From Hyphomicrobiaceae bacterium (lineage in GTDB: Bacteria > Pseudomonadota > Alphaproteobacteria > Rhizobiales > Hyphomicrobiaceae): a stretch of DNA of 64,000 bases. The notes under the pieces were generated by a model. That model did not search any database and was not told the origin of the DNA. It was given only the letters and a program-made list of their open reading frames with translations. Location: NCBI GenBank assembly GCA_022844275.1, contig JALHMB010000003.1, positions 186,001-250,000 of the forward strand, in the 5' to 3' direction. The position numbers and the translations under genes are program-made. This document shows positions 35,997 to 44,841 of the stretch, piece by piece (the first letter of the stretch is position 1; the number at the start of each line of letters is the position of its first letter).

Positions 35997-36060
35997 TCGC
36001 GCCTCCAGCGCGAGCGGCTGACTTTACAGCGGCCCGCAACACCCAGAACCGCTGTCTTTC
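35997..36060 (+). repeat. dispersed palindromic repeat family R, copy 4
   Basis: Six bases after the TPR gene stop codon. It has TCGCGCC-TCC-AGCGCGA, then a diverged middle (GCGGCTG..CAGCGGCC..ACACCCAGAACC) and the GCTGTCTTTCT end. The right arm has one mismatch (A for G), and the middle hairpin is largely lost. Confidence 0.6.
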
Positions 36061-36183
36061 TCTGAAATTTTGAAGATCGCGCTTGGATGCAGGTCGACCC
36101 TGCGCCATGAGCCCTCGCGCGCTCCGCGTGGGGAGTGATAGGCTCGCTGATCCGCCAGCATCACGATCTGGAGCCGTGAGCCT

Positions 36184-37545
36184 ATGTCCAAGTCCCCGAA
36201 AGCCGCCACCGGTGCGATTACCGCCACCGTCGAGAAGACGCTCGACGCCGCAGAAGCGGCCAACAAGAAGCTCCACGCGCTCGCCCAGATCACACGCGAG
36301 AGCGCCCTCGCCGAGGCGCGGCTCGCCGATGTACGCACGTCCGAAGGCGCGGCACACGGGCTGCTCCACGGAATGCCGGTCGGCATTAAGGACATTGCCG
36401 ATGTCGTGGGGCTCGTCTCCGGCTGCGGATCGCTGACACGCAAGCAGGCTGAGCCGGCGACGCGGGACGCGCACGTCGTGACCAAGCTGCGCACCGCCGG
36501 CGCCATCGTCGTCGGCAAGACGCACACGGTCGAATATGCCTTCGGCGGCTACGGCACGAACGAGACCGTCGGCACGCCGTGGAACCCATGGGATCTCAAT
36601 GTGCACCGCATTCCCGGCGGCTCATCGAGTGGCACGGGCTCGATCGTCGGCGCGGGCGTACTGCCGGGCGGACTTGGCACCGACACGGGCGGATCGGTGC
36701 GCATTCCAGCCGCGCTCTGCGGCTGTGTCGGCCTCAAGACCTCGATCGGGCTCATCGGCCGCTCGGGCATCGCGCCGCTCTCGCAGACGCTCGATACGGC
36801 CGGTCCGCTCGCGACGGACGTGACGACTACGGCACGCATGTTCGCTGCCATGCTCGGGCATGATCCCGAGGATCCATCGACCGAGGATTTCCGCGCGATC
36901 GATCCGCTGCGCGATCTCGAAAAGGGTGTAGCAGGTCTGCGCATCGGCCGCGTCGTCGATGAGGACCTGGGCGCGATCACAAGTGACGAGGTAAAGGCCG
37001 ATCTCGCCAAGGCCGCCGCGACGCTCGAGAAGCTCGGCGCGCGCGTAGAACCCTTCAAGATGCCCCAGTCCTTCGACAGTTTCACGCGATCGACCGGCAT
37101 CATCATCGCATCCGAGGGCTATGCGAACTGGCGCCGTCATGTCGACGATGCGAAGTCGGGTATGGCCAATCCGATCCGCACGCGCTTTCTCGGTGGCAAG
37201 TCGATCTCCGCCGCCGACTATCTCGATGTGATGGCGGAGCGGAAGAAGTCGATCGACAGCTTCCTCTCGGCCATGGACCGGCTCGATGCCATCATCCTGC
37301 CGACCATTCCGTTCCCGGCGATCCCGGTCGCCGAGGTCGACGAGACGAAGTCGCCCATGGCCCATTTCACTCGCTGGGCAAACCTCCTCGCGCTGGCAGG
37401 CCTTGCGATCCCGACGGCGCTCAGCAAGAGCAAGTTGCCCATGAGCCTGCAGATCGTCGTCCGTCGCTTCGACGACGCGCTGGCGCTGCGCATCGGTCGT
37501 GCGTTTGAGAAATCGCGTGGTGCCTTCCCGGCGCCGAAGCTCTGA
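36184..37545 (+). CDS. amidase signature enzyme
   Basis: A 453-residue amidase (GatA/AmiE-type signature family) that hydrolyses carboxamides through a Ser-cisSer-Lys triad. The residues are Lys69 (VGIKD), Ser147 (PGGSSSGTGS) and Ser171 (GTDTGGSVRIPA), at the normal spacing of 24 between the serines. It is not the tRNA amidotransferase GatA, since gatB/gatC are absent and the C-terminus is short. The substrate is unknown. It starts about 190 bases after the TPR gene and 11 bases before the next gene, so it is likely cotranscribed with the hydrolase and CoA genes downstream. Confidence 0.92.
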   Translation: MSKSPKAATGAITATVEKTLDAAEAANKKLHALAQITRESALAEARLADVRTSEGAAHGLLHGMPVGIKDIADVVGLVSGCGSLTRKQAEPATRDAHVVTKLRTAGAIVVGKTHTVEYAFGGYGTNETVGTPWNPWDLNVHRIPGGSSSGTGSIVGAGVLPGGLGTDTGGSVRIPAALCGCVGLKTSIGLIGRSGIAPLSQTLDTAGPLATDVTTTARMFAAMLGHDPEDPSTEDFRAIDPLRDLEKGVAGLRIGRVVDEDLGAITSDEVKADLAKAAATLEKLGARVEPFKMPQSFDSFTRSTGIIIASEGYANWRRHVDDAKSGMANPIRTRFLGGKSISAADYLDVMAERKKSIDSFLSAMDRLDAIILPTIPFPAIPVAEVDETKSPMAHFTRWANLLALAGLAIPTALSKSKLPMSLQIVVRRFDDALALRIGRAFEKSRGAFPAPKL

Positions 37546-37556
37546 GGCGAGGCGAG

Positions 37557-38627
37557 ATGACCGCCACAACCGACGAAGTCCTGATCCGCGTCGAAGGCAA
37601 GGCCGGGCGCATTACGCTGAACCGGCCGAAGGCGCTCAATGCTCTGACGCTCGGCATGGTCCGCGCCATTTGGCCGGCGTTGCTCGCGTGGAAGGACGAT
37701 CCGGCCGTCGAGCTCGTCATCCTGGACGGTGCCGGCGAGCGCGGGCTGTGTGCTGGCGGCGATGTCCGTTGGCTCTATGACTCACGCACGCGAGGGATCG
37801 ATGACGCGCTGGCCTTCTGGCGCGAAGAGTATCCGCTCAATGCACTGATCCACCGCTATCCCAAACCCCTCGTGCCTATCATGGACGGCATTGTCATGGG
37901 CGGCGGCATCGGACTTTCCGCGCACGTGCAGGGCGGCACGCGCATCGTTACCGAGCGCTCGCAGCTTGCTATGCCGGAAACCACCATCGGGCTCATTCCC
38001 GACGTCGGCGGCACATGGTTGCTCGGACGCGCGCCCGATTCATTCGGCGAGTATCTCGGCCTCGTCGGCGAGCGCATGCATGGCGCGGGTACGATCTTTT
38101 CCGGCTTCGCCGATGCTTTCGTGCAGTCGGCAAAGCTCGATGAGCTGCGCACGGCCCTATGCGAAGCACGCGCAGCAGATGTCAACGGCGTGATCGCGCG
38201 CTTCAGCGAGCCCCCGCCGCATTCAAATCTCGCCGAGCGCGCGGAAGAAGTCGGGCGTACGTTCTCGAAGCCCACGGTGCCGGCCATCATCGAGGCGCTG
38301 GCGCAGGAAGAGAGCGAGTGGGCGCTCAAGACACGCGAGGCGCTGCTGACGCGCTCGCCGAAGGCGCTCGCGGCGACGCTTGCCGCGGTCCGGCGATCGC
38401 GCAAACTCGGATCGCTCGAGGAAGCACTCAACGTCGAGCTTCGACTTTGCATTCACCTCTTTGAGGACGGCGAATTCTCGGAAGGCGTACGCGCGCTGCT
38501 CGTCGACAAGGACAAGAACCCTCGCTGGAAACCGCCGACGCTCGCCGAACTCGACGACGCGGTGGTGGAGGCGTTGTTTGCACCCCTGCCGGCCGAGCAG
38601 GAGCTGGGCTTGCGAGCACCTGCCTGA
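37557..38627 (+). CDS. 3-hydroxyisobutyryl-CoA hydrolase-like protein
   Basis: A 356-residue crotonase-fold protein of the HIBYL-CoA hydrolase group, longer than plain enoyl-CoA hydratases. Landmarks are GLCAGGDVRWLYD (oxyanion loop), PLVPIMDGIVMGGGIGLSAH, and METTIGLIPDVGGT-type PETTIGLIPDVGGTWLL. A C-terminal region also follows, with EFSEGVRALLVDKDKNPRW. The HIBCH hallmark FSEGVRA-x-L-x-DKD-x-P-x-W is intact. In valine catabolism it releases 3-hydroxyisobutyrate. Ribosome-binding GAGGCGAGG precedes the ATG. It sits between the amidase and a CoA-transferase. Confidence 0.92.
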   Translation: MTATTDEVLIRVEGKAGRITLNRPKALNALTLGMVRAIWPALLAWKDDPAVELVILDGAGERGLCAGGDVRWLYDSRTRGIDDALAFWREEYPLNALIHRYPKPLVPIMDGIVMGGGIGLSAHVQGGTRIVTERSQLAMPETTIGLIPDVGGTWLLGRAPDSFGEYLGLVGERMHGAGTIFSGFADAFVQSAKLDELRTALCEARAADVNGVIARFSEPPPHSNLAERAEEVGRTFSKPTVPAIIEALAQEESEWALKTREALLTRSPKALAATLAAVRRSRKLGSLEEALNVELRLCIHLFEDGEFSEGVRALLVDKDKNPRWKPPTLAELDDAVVEALFAPLPAEQELGLRAPA

Positions 38628-38674
38628 TCGGGCAGGCTTGGATAAACGATTTAAGAACAATACCCGGAGGCATC

Positions 38675-39913
38675 ATGTCACAGAATAAGCGCCGCGGCCC
38701 TCTCACGGGAATGCGCGTCATCGACCTCTCACACGTCATGGCGGGGCCGACCTCGGCGCGCATGCTCGCCGACATGGGGGCCGACGTCATCAAGGTCGAG
38801 AAGGCCGATGGCGGCGACGACACGCGGCGGATGTTGCCGCCCGACATCAAGGGCGAGCCGGCGGCTTACATGATGATGAACCGCAACAAGCGCGGCATCG
38901 TTCTCGATCTCAAGAAGCCCGCGGGGCGCGCGGCTTTGAAGCGTCTGCTGAAGGACGCCGACGTTCTCATCGAGAACTATCGCCACGATACGCTCGACAA
39001 GCTCGGCCTCGGCTACGAGGCCCTGCACAAGGAATTTCCGGGCCTCATATACTGCGCCGTCTCGGGCTTCGGCCGCAGCGGACCCTACGCCGATCAGGGC
39101 GGTTACGACCTCATTGCACAAGGCATGTCGGGCCTCATGGCCATCACGGGCGAAGGTCCGGGACGACCGCCGGTCAAAGTCGGCTCGCCGGCGTGCGACA
39201 TCACGGCCGGCATCATCGCTGCGATGGCCATGTGCGCCGCCTATGCCCACAAACTCAAAACCGGCGAAGGGCAGTTCGTCGATACCTCGCTGCTCGAGGC
39301 CGGCATCACGCTGACGTACTGGCAGTCGGCAATCGCGTTGGCGACAGGTGTGTCACCGGGGCCCATGGGCTCGCGCCATCCGCTCAACGGACCTTATCAG
39401 GCCTTCGAGACCAGCGACGGCTACATCAACGTCGGGGCATCGAACCAGAAGATGTATCCCATGCTGTGCGATGTCCTCGGCTGTCCCGAGCTCGGCAAGG
39501 ATCCGCGCTTCCTCACCGGGCACGACCGCATGGCCAACCTCGATACGTTGATCGACTTGCTCAACGCGCGCTTCCGCAAGCAGGGTACCGCGCATTGGTT
39601 GGAGAAGCTTGAGGCCGTCGGCATACCGTGCGGTCCAGTTCTCTCCATCAACGAGATGCTCGTGCATCCGCAGACGCGTGCGCGCGACATGGTCGTCGCC
39701 GTGAACCATCCCGTTGCCGGCAAGGTCGAGACGATCGGGATGCCGGCGAAGTTCTCGGGCACACCAACGGAGATCGCTATGCCGGCGCCCCTGTATGGCC
39801 AGCACACGCGCGAAGTGCTGAGCGAGGCCGGTTTCACGCCAGCCGAGATCAATGCGCTGCTCGCCGAAGGAGCTGCCAAAGAGACCGAGCTGCCCAAGGT
39901 CGCAGCCGAATAG
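38675..39913 (+). CDS. CaiB/BaiF family III CoA-transferase
   Basis: A 412-residue CoA-transferase. It begins GMRVIDLSHVMAGPTSARMLADMGADVIKVEK and contains NRNKRGIVLDLKKPAGRAALKRL. Asp145 (GGYDLIAQGMSGLM) is the catalytic acid. It has the usual small-domain segments GSRHPLNGPYQAFETSDGYINVG and AVGIPCGPVLSINEM. It is distinct from the transferase at 24879, which lacks the long NKRGIVLDLKK stretch. An AGGAGG-like CCGGAGG precedes the ATG. It precedes the MDR oxidoreductase by 11 bases and likely activates the acid used in this block. Confidence 0.93.
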   Translation: MSQNKRRGPLTGMRVIDLSHVMAGPTSARMLADMGADVIKVEKADGGDDTRRMLPPDIKGEPAAYMMMNRNKRGIVLDLKKPAGRAALKRLLKDADVLIENYRHDTLDKLGLGYEALHKEFPGLIYCAVSGFGRSGPYADQGGYDLIAQGMSGLMAITGEGPGRPPVKVGSPACDITAGIIAAMAMCAAYAHKLKTGEGQFVDTSLLEAGITLTYWQSAIALATGVSPGPMGSRHPLNGPYQAFETSDGYINVGASNQKMYPMLCDVLGCPELGKDPRFLTGHDRMANLDTLIDLLNARFRKQGTAHWLEKLEAVGIPCGPVLSINEMLVHPQTRARDMVVAVNHPVAGKVETIGMPAKFSGTPTEIAMPAPLYGQHTREVLSEAGFTPAEINALLAEGAAKETELPKVAAE

Positions 39914-39924
39914 CGGAGGCTTTC

Positions 39925-40929
39925 ATGGCCACGAACCGCCAAGTCATTCTCGCCAAGCGCCCGTCGCCGGGCCTCGTCACACCGGATGTATTCACCGTCA
40001 AGGATGCACCGCTCGCCGAGCCAGACGAAGGCGAAGTGCGCGTGAAGATCGCGTATGTCTCGCTCGATCCAGCCATGCGCGGCTGGATCAACGAGGGGCG
40101 TTCCTACGTGCCGCCGGTCGCGATCGGTGGTGTGATGCGCTCGTTCTCCGTCGGCATTGTCGATGCCTCGAAGCATCCCGCCTTCAATGTCGGCGATGCC
40201 GTGCAGGGCATGATGGGCGTGCAGCAGTACGCGATCTCGGACGGCAAAGGCCTCGTGAAGGTCGATCCTTCGGCGGCCCCGCTCGAACGCTGGGTCGGCG
40301 GGCTCGGCATGCCCGGCTGGACGGCCTATTTCGGGCTCCTCGAAGTGGGTCAGCCCAAGGCCGGAGAGACGGTCGTCGTCTCCGCGGCTTCGGGCGCCGT
40401 CGGCTCGATCGTCGGCCAGATTGCCAAGATCAAGAGGTGCCGCGCGGTCGGCATTGCCGGCGGCACGGAGAAATGCCGCTACGTCGTCGATGAACTCGGC
40501 TTCGATGCCTGCATCGACTACAAGAGCGGCAATCTCGCCGAGCAGCTCAAAGCCGCCTGCCCTCAAGGCATCGACGTCAACTTCGAGAATGTCGGCGGCG
40601 AGATCTTCGATACGATCCTGATGCAGATGAACGTGCACGGGCGCATCGCGCTCTGCGGTCTCATCTCCGCGTACAATGCGACGAAGATGCCCGAAGGTCC
40701 GAAGAACCTGCGCGCCGTGCTCACACAGCGGCTGACCATGCGCGGTCTCATCGTGCTGGATTGGGCCGATCGCGTACCCGAGGCGATCGCGCAGCTCGGG
40801 GCCTGGCACCGCGAGGGCAAACTGAAAATCCGAGAGGATGTGCGTACTGGCGGCCTCGAAAGCTTTACCGACACCCTCAATCTGCTCTACACCGGCGGCA
40901 ACAACGGCAAGCTCGTCCTCAAGGTCTGA
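39925..40929 (+). CDS. NADP-dependent MDR oxidoreductase (CurA/LTB4DH-like)
   Basis: A 334-residue zinc-free medium-chain reductase of the leukotriene B4 dehydrogenase/CurA type. It has VSLDPAMRGWINEGRSYVPPVAIGGVMR near the N-terminus (the Arg-Gly-Trp pattern of the group) and the cofactor loop SAASGAVGSIVGQIAK. The late CGLISAYN segment completes the fold. Relatives reduce the double bond of alpha,beta-unsaturated ketones with NADPH. The ATG at 39925 has CGGAGG 7 bases upstream; the longer frame runs back into the transferase gene and is rejected. It is followed 3 bases later by the phosphatase. Confidence 0.93.
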   Translation: MATNRQVILAKRPSPGLVTPDVFTVKDAPLAEPDEGEVRVKIAYVSLDPAMRGWINEGRSYVPPVAIGGVMRSFSVGIVDASKHPAFNVGDAVQGMMGVQQYAISDGKGLVKVDPSAAPLERWVGGLGMPGWTAYFGLLEVGQPKAGETVVVSAASGAVGSIVGQIAKIKRCRAVGIAGGTEKCRYVVDELGFDACIDYKSGNLAEQLKAACPQGIDVNFENVGGEIFDTILMQMNVHGRIALCGLISAYNATKMPEGPKNLRAVLTQRLTMRGLIVLDWADRVPEAIAQLGAWHREGKLKIREDVRTGGLESFTDTLNLLYTGGNNGKLVLKV

Positions 40930-40932
40930 TCC

Positions 40933-41526
40933 GTGCTCAAGGCTGGTATTACGCTTTATTTCGTCCGCCATGGCGAGACGGACTGGAATGCGGTGCGCCG
41001 CTATCAGGGCCAGACCGACACGCCGCTCAATGACAAGGGTCGCGGGCAGGCCGCGCGCAACGGCCGCGAGCTCGGCCGCATTCTCGACGGCAAGGCAGAG
41101 AGCTTCGATTTCGTCGCGAGCCCGCTCTCGCGCACATCCGAGACCATGCAGATCATCCGCCGCGAGATGGGCCTCGACCCCGATGCCTTCGCCCGTGACG
41201 ACCTGCTGAAGGAGATCAACTTCGGGCATTGGGAAGGCCAGATCTGGGACGATCTGCCAAATAACGACCCCGAGGAGTTCGCTGCCCGCAAGGCGGATCC
41301 CTATCGTTGGCGGCCTCGCAACGGCGAGAGCTACGAGGATCTAGCGAGGCGGGTCGGAAACTGGATTGCGAGCCTGGAACGGGATACGGTCGCCGTGTCG
41401 CATGGGGGCGTCAGCCGGGTCGTGCGCGGGCACATTCTCGGCCTCGACTGGGGGGAGATCCATGCCCTCGACGTGCCCCAGGACAAGATCTTGCGGCTCA
41501 GGCGTGGCGAGCAGGCTTGGCTATAA
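40933..41526 (+). CDS. histidine phosphatase family protein
   Basis: A 197-residue phosphoglycerate-mutase-like phosphatase. The catalytic motif is VRHGETDWN at about residues 11-19. Family signatures QTDTPLNDKGRGQA, ASPLSRTSETMQII and the second catalytic His in VAVSHGGVSRVVRGHILG are present. Starting at a GTG (40933) 3 bases after the oxidoreductase stop, it is probably cotranscribed. The substrate is unknown; close relatives act on sugar phosphates or nucleotides. It is the last gene before the B2/A2 palindromic composite. Confidence 0.92.
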   Translation: MLKAGITLYFVRHGETDWNAVRRYQGQTDTPLNDKGRGQAARNGRELGRILDGKAESFDFVASPLSRTSETMQIIRREMGLDPDAFARDDLLKEINFGHWEGQIWDDLPNNDPEEFAARKADPYRWRPRNGESYEDLARRVGNWIASLERDTVAVSHGGVSRVVRGHILGLDWGEIHALDVPQDKILRLRRGEQAWL

Positions 41527-41709
41527 GCCGGCTGCGACCATTGCGCCCCTCTGTCGCCCTGCCGCCACGGTGGGTAACGCGAACGAGCCACGGCCCTAAT
41601 TGCGGCGGATTGTGGTAGTCAACGGACGCATAAGGGGGGTCCCCAGGCAGCGCGTCCGTTGCATCTGCGGATTTACCGTCCGCTGCGTCACTCGCGAACC
41701 GGAGCCGGA

Positions 41710-41785
41710 CTAGTGTGATGATCGAGAAATTCGCCAGATCAGGCCGCGCGGTACCGAGCGAATTTCTCGATCTGAATCACACTAG
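41710..41785. repeat. palindromic element B, copy 2
   Basis: A 76-bp inverted repeat with CTAG at both ends. The left arm is CTAGTGTGATGATCGAG plus AAATTCGCC, and the right arm is its complement with a CA insertion. It is inverted relative to copy 1 (the arm carrying the CA insertion is on the other side) and the loops share little sequence. Confidence 0.87.
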
Positions 41786-41798
41786 CAAGATTATGATT

Positions 41799-41876
41799 CT
41801 AGTGTCCCTTTTGCTTCCGAAGTTCGCTCGGGACACCAGCATCGAGATCGGGCGAACTTCGGAAGCGGGACACTAG
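41799..41876. repeat. palindromic element A, copy 2
   Basis: A 78-bp inverted repeat with CTAG at both ends. Arms are CTAGTGTCCC..CTTCCGAAGTTCGC and the complement. Where copy 1 has TGCCGAAG in both arms this copy has TTCCGAAG, a paired change that keeps the stem. The second CTAG is followed directly by the lolC ATG, so the element supplies the ribosome-binding region of that gene. Confidence 0.87.
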
Positions 41877-43163
41877 ATGATGACGACCACATCGGGCGCC
41901 GCCAGCGTCGACACGCGCCCCTTTGCTCCGTTCGAGTGGCTGCTCGCGCGCCGCTATCTCAGGGCACGGCGCAAGGAAGGCTTTATCTCCGTCATCGCCG
42001 GCTTCTCGTTCATCGGCATCATGCTCGGCGTCGCGACGCTGATCATTGTCATGGCTGTCATGAACGGCTTTCGCAGTGAGCTCATCCAGAAGATCCTCGG
42101 CGTCAACGGCCACGTGATCGTCTATCGCATCGCCGATCCCTTTACGGACTACGACGAGGCGACCGCACGCCTCTCGCAGGTGCCCGGCGTCAAGGCCGTC
42201 CTGCCGCTCATCGAGGGGCAGGCCATGATCACCTCGAGCTCGGTATCGCTCGGCGGCCTCATCCGCGGTGTGAGCGAAGGCGCCCTGCGCCAGATGCCGC
42301 TTGTCGCAGACAATGTGCGCTACGGCACGCTGGATAACTTCGACAACAGCGAGTCCCTGGCCATCGGCATCCGGCTCGCCAACATGCTGCGCGTCACGGC
42401 CGGCGACGCCATTACGCTCGTCTCGCCGCGCGGAGCCGCGACACCTTTCGGCACGGCGCCGCGGATCAAGCGCTACAACATAGCGGCCATCTTCGAGCTC
42501 GGCATGTCCGAGTACGACAAGGCCATGATCTTCATGCCGCTGAAGGAGGCGCAGCGCTATTTCTCGCGCCCAGAGCAGGTCGACGTGATCGAGGTGCTGC
42601 TGGAAGAGCCCGAGAACGTCGAGCAGATTTTGGGGCCGTTGCAGGCCGCCGGCGGCGATACGCTGCACTTCACGGACTGGCGCAAACGCAACGAGACGTT
42701 CTTCACGGTGCTCCAGGTCGAGCGCAATGTGATGTTCATCATCCTGTCGCTGATCGTGCTGGTGGCGGCGCTCAACATCATCTCCGGCCTCATGATGCTG
42801 GTGAAAGACAAGGGCCGCGACATCGCCATCCTGCGCACCATGGGCGCGACGAAAGGTGCGATGATGCGCGTCTTCCTGATCACCGGCGCCTCGATCGGCA
42901 TTGTAGGCACCATCGCTGGGCTCATTCTCGGCATCGTTTTCTGCTGGAATATCGAGGGCATACGTCAGCTCGTGCAGCGCATTACCGGCACGACGCTGAT
43001 GGATCCGACAGTCTATTACCTCTCGCGCATGCCCGCCGAGATCGATGTTCGCGAGACGACGGCGATCGTGATCATGGCGCTCGTGCTATCCGTTCTCGCA
43101 ACGCTCTATCCGTCGTGGCGCGCCTCGCGCCTCGATCCGGTCGAAGCGCTCCGCTACGAGTGA
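41877..43163 (+). CDS. lolC: lipoprotein-releasing ABC permease LolC/E
   Basis: A 428-residue FtsX-type membrane protein. The N-terminal segment PFEWLLARRYLRARRKEGFISVIAGFSFIGIMLGVATLIIVMAVMNGFR leads into a periplasmic domain of about 230 residues. Three C-terminal membrane helices follow, with the conserved AILRTMGATKGAMMRVF and the coupling ASRLDPVEALRYE tail. LolC/E with LolD extracts outer-membrane lipoproteins to LolA. Alphaproteobacteria have a single LolC/E-type permease. The ATG at 41877 directly follows element A2; GGGA in the element, 6 bases upstream, is the only visible ribosome-binding site. The quoted segment is longer than a short motif but spans residues 18-66 of the chain. 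Confidence 0.94.
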   Translation: MMTTTSGAASVDTRPFAPFEWLLARRYLRARRKEGFISVIAGFSFIGIMLGVATLIIVMAVMNGFRSELIQKILGVNGHVIVYRIADPFTDYDEATARLSQVPGVKAVLPLIEGQAMITSSSVSLGGLIRGVSEGALRQMPLVADNVRYGTLDNFDNSESLAIGIRLANMLRVTAGDAITLVSPRGAATPFGTAPRIKRYNIAAIFELGMSEYDKAMIFMPLKEAQRYFSRPEQVDVIEVLLEEPENVEQILGPLQAAGGDTLHFTDWRKRNETFFTVLQVERNVMFIILSLIVLVAALNIISGLMMLVKDKGRDIAILRTMGATKGAMMRVFLITGASIGIVGTIAGLILGIVFCWNIEGIRQLVQRITGTTLMDPTVYYLSRMPAEIDVRETTAIVIMALVLSVLATLYPSWRASRLDPVEALRYE

Positions 43164-43171
43164 GGCAACCC

Positions 43172-43903
43172 GTGCAAGACTTCACATCCGAGCGCGGCGA
43201 GCCTTTCGAGACGGCTGTCCTCCAGCTTGTCGACCTTCGGCGCACCTTCCACCAGGGCTCACGCCGCATCGACGTGCTGAGCGGCGCCTCGGCCGTGCTG
43301 AGGGGCGGCGAGGCCGTTGCCCTGGTGGGCCCCTCGGGCGCCGGCAAGTCCACGCTCCTGCACGTTGCCGGGCTGCTGGAGACACCGGACAGCGGCCAGG
43401 TGATCGTGTCCGGCCATGACTGCGCGCGCATGAACGACGATGCGCGTACACGCGTCCGGCGTGCGCAGATGGGTTTCATCTACCAGTTCCACCAACTCCT
43501 GCCCGAGTTCTCGGCCGTCGAGAACGTGGCTATGCCCCAGCTCATCCAGGGCCGATCGAAACGCGAGGCTCACGCGCGCGCGACGGAACTGCTGACATCG
43601 CTCGGTCTTGGCGATCGCCTCGAACACCGACCGGCTGAACTATCGGGCGGCGAGCAGCAGCGGACGGCGATCGCCCGCGCGCTCGCCAATACGCCACGTC
43701 TCCTGCTCGCCGACGAGCCGACAGGCAATCTCGACCCTCGGACGGCCGATGTGGTCTTCGAGGAGTTCATCGAGCTCATCCGGGTGAAGCGCGTCGCGGC
43801 TCTCATCGCAACCCACAATCTCGAGCTTGCGGCACGCATGGATCGCGTCCTGCGCATGGAAGGCGGACAGCTCATTGAGCTCGAGCCGCAGAGCCTGACC
43901 TGA
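43172..43903 (+). CDS. lolD: lipoprotein-releasing ABC ATPase LolD
   Basis: A 243-residue ATP-binding subunit of the Lol transporter. Walker A is GPSGAGKST (about residue 52), Q-loop FIYQFHQLLPEFSAVENVAMP, signature [15 protein letters not shown] and Walker [13 protein letters not shown]. The FHQLLPEF stretch is typical of LolD rather than MacB. Start is a GTG at 43172, 8 bases after the lolC stop, so the two genes are translationally linked. In many relatives dnaE follows; here a non-coding 660-base stretch and rpsT follow instead. Confidence 0.95.
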   Translation: MQDFTSERGEPFETAVLQLVDLRRTFHQGSRRIDVLSGASAVLRGGEAVALVGPSGAGKSTLLHVAGLLETPDSGQVIVSGHDCARMNDDARTRVRRAQMGFIYQFHQLLPEFSAVENVAMPQLIQGRSKREAHARATELLTSLGLGDRLEHRPAELSGGEQQRTAIARALANTPRLLLADEPTGNLDPRTADVVFEEFIELIRVKRVAALIATHNLELAARMDRVLRMEGGQLIELEPQSLT

Positions 43904-44565
43904 CCGCGTCAGATCGAGATCGCGGCAGGTTCTCGCGCGTTTGCAGGCCCGGCTGGAGCTGCCCCATAGATCACGTATCGGTTCCACGGCTGCCAGCGGC
44001 GGCGCGGCAATCACTGTTCAATGACTTCTGTGATGCTCGTGTCGAACCGGTGAGATCCGCATCGGCGCGGATCATCATTGCCCAGCATGAGACGACCCGC
44101 CCGGAATTTGTGCCTCACCGTGGCCCGGCGACATGCGACACGGGAGCACGGCAACGTCCGTCGGCCGACGCAAAGCCAAGCAGCCGCGGTTTCAGGCCCC
44201 ATGCGGCCTCAAAACTCACGGACGTTTGAAGCCACGCGAGCAGCAGTTCGACGCTTTAGGCTTCTCCAGCGTCCCCGTTGCCCACCCCGCGACAAGACTG
44301 CGGCACAACGGCAGGCCACTCGCGTTGTAGGGGAGGTTACCGTCGGCGACCGCCAGGACGGCGGCGCTCCCCACCGTGCCCCGTTGACCGTCTCCTGCCC
44401 GGTCTCTATACGGTTGCCCAGCAAACCGCCCTGGCCATGCGCGCCATGGGCGGCGCATCTGTTTGATGCGCGGTACGGGCCTCGCGGCAAGGTTTACAGC
44501 GAGCTCTACCGCGCCGACCAGCTTCGACAACCGACCAGCTTCGATCACAAAGAAGGACTATCAGA
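43904..44565. other. 662-base non-coding stretch before rpsT
   Basis: No gene is supported between lolD and rpsT. Short frames exist but have no ribosome-binding sites or recognisable motifs. A direct repeat CGACCAGCTTCGA-CAAC-CGACCAGCTTCGA lies at about 44515-44545, just before the AAGGA ribosome-binding site of rpsT. I see no hairpin followed by a T-run after lolD. The rpsT promoter and leader must be here but were not fixed. Confidence 0.6.
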
Positions 44566-44841
44566 ATGGCCAATACCAGCTCGGCACAGAAGGCGGCCCG
44601 CCAGACGGCGCGGCGGACGGCAGTAAACAAGACCCGGCGCTCGCGCTTGCGGTCGACCGTTCGCGACGTCGAGGCCGCCATTGCTGCCGGCGACAAGGCC
44701 GCTGCCGAGCAGGCGCTGAAGACCGCCGAGCCGGTCATGATGCGCTCTGCGCAGAAGGGCGTTGTCCCCAAAAAGACGATGTCGCGGAAGGTTTCCCGCC
44801 TCGCCGCCCGGATCAAGTCGATCGGCGCGACTGCCTCCTGA
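44566..44841 (+). CDS. rpsT: 30S ribosomal protein S20
   Basis: A 91-residue Lys/Arg-rich protein with the S20 pattern: [27 protein letters not shown] at the start, then [23 protein letters not shown] and the [18 protein letters not shown] helix. S20 binds the 5' domain and helix 44 of 16S rRNA. AAGGACTATCAGA precedes the ATG. It lies upstream of dnaA with one rhodanese gene between, an order found in many Hyphomicrobiales around the chromosome origin. Confidence 0.96.
   Translation: MANTSSAQKAARQTARRTAVNKTRRSRLRSTVRDVEAAIAAGDKAAAEQALKTAEPVMMRSAQKGVVPKKTMSRKVSRLAARIKSIGATAS

Noticed and set aside
39421-41229. 602-codon open frame opposite the CoA-transferase and oxidoreductase
   Set aside because: Crosses two real genes on the other strand and has no recognisable domain.
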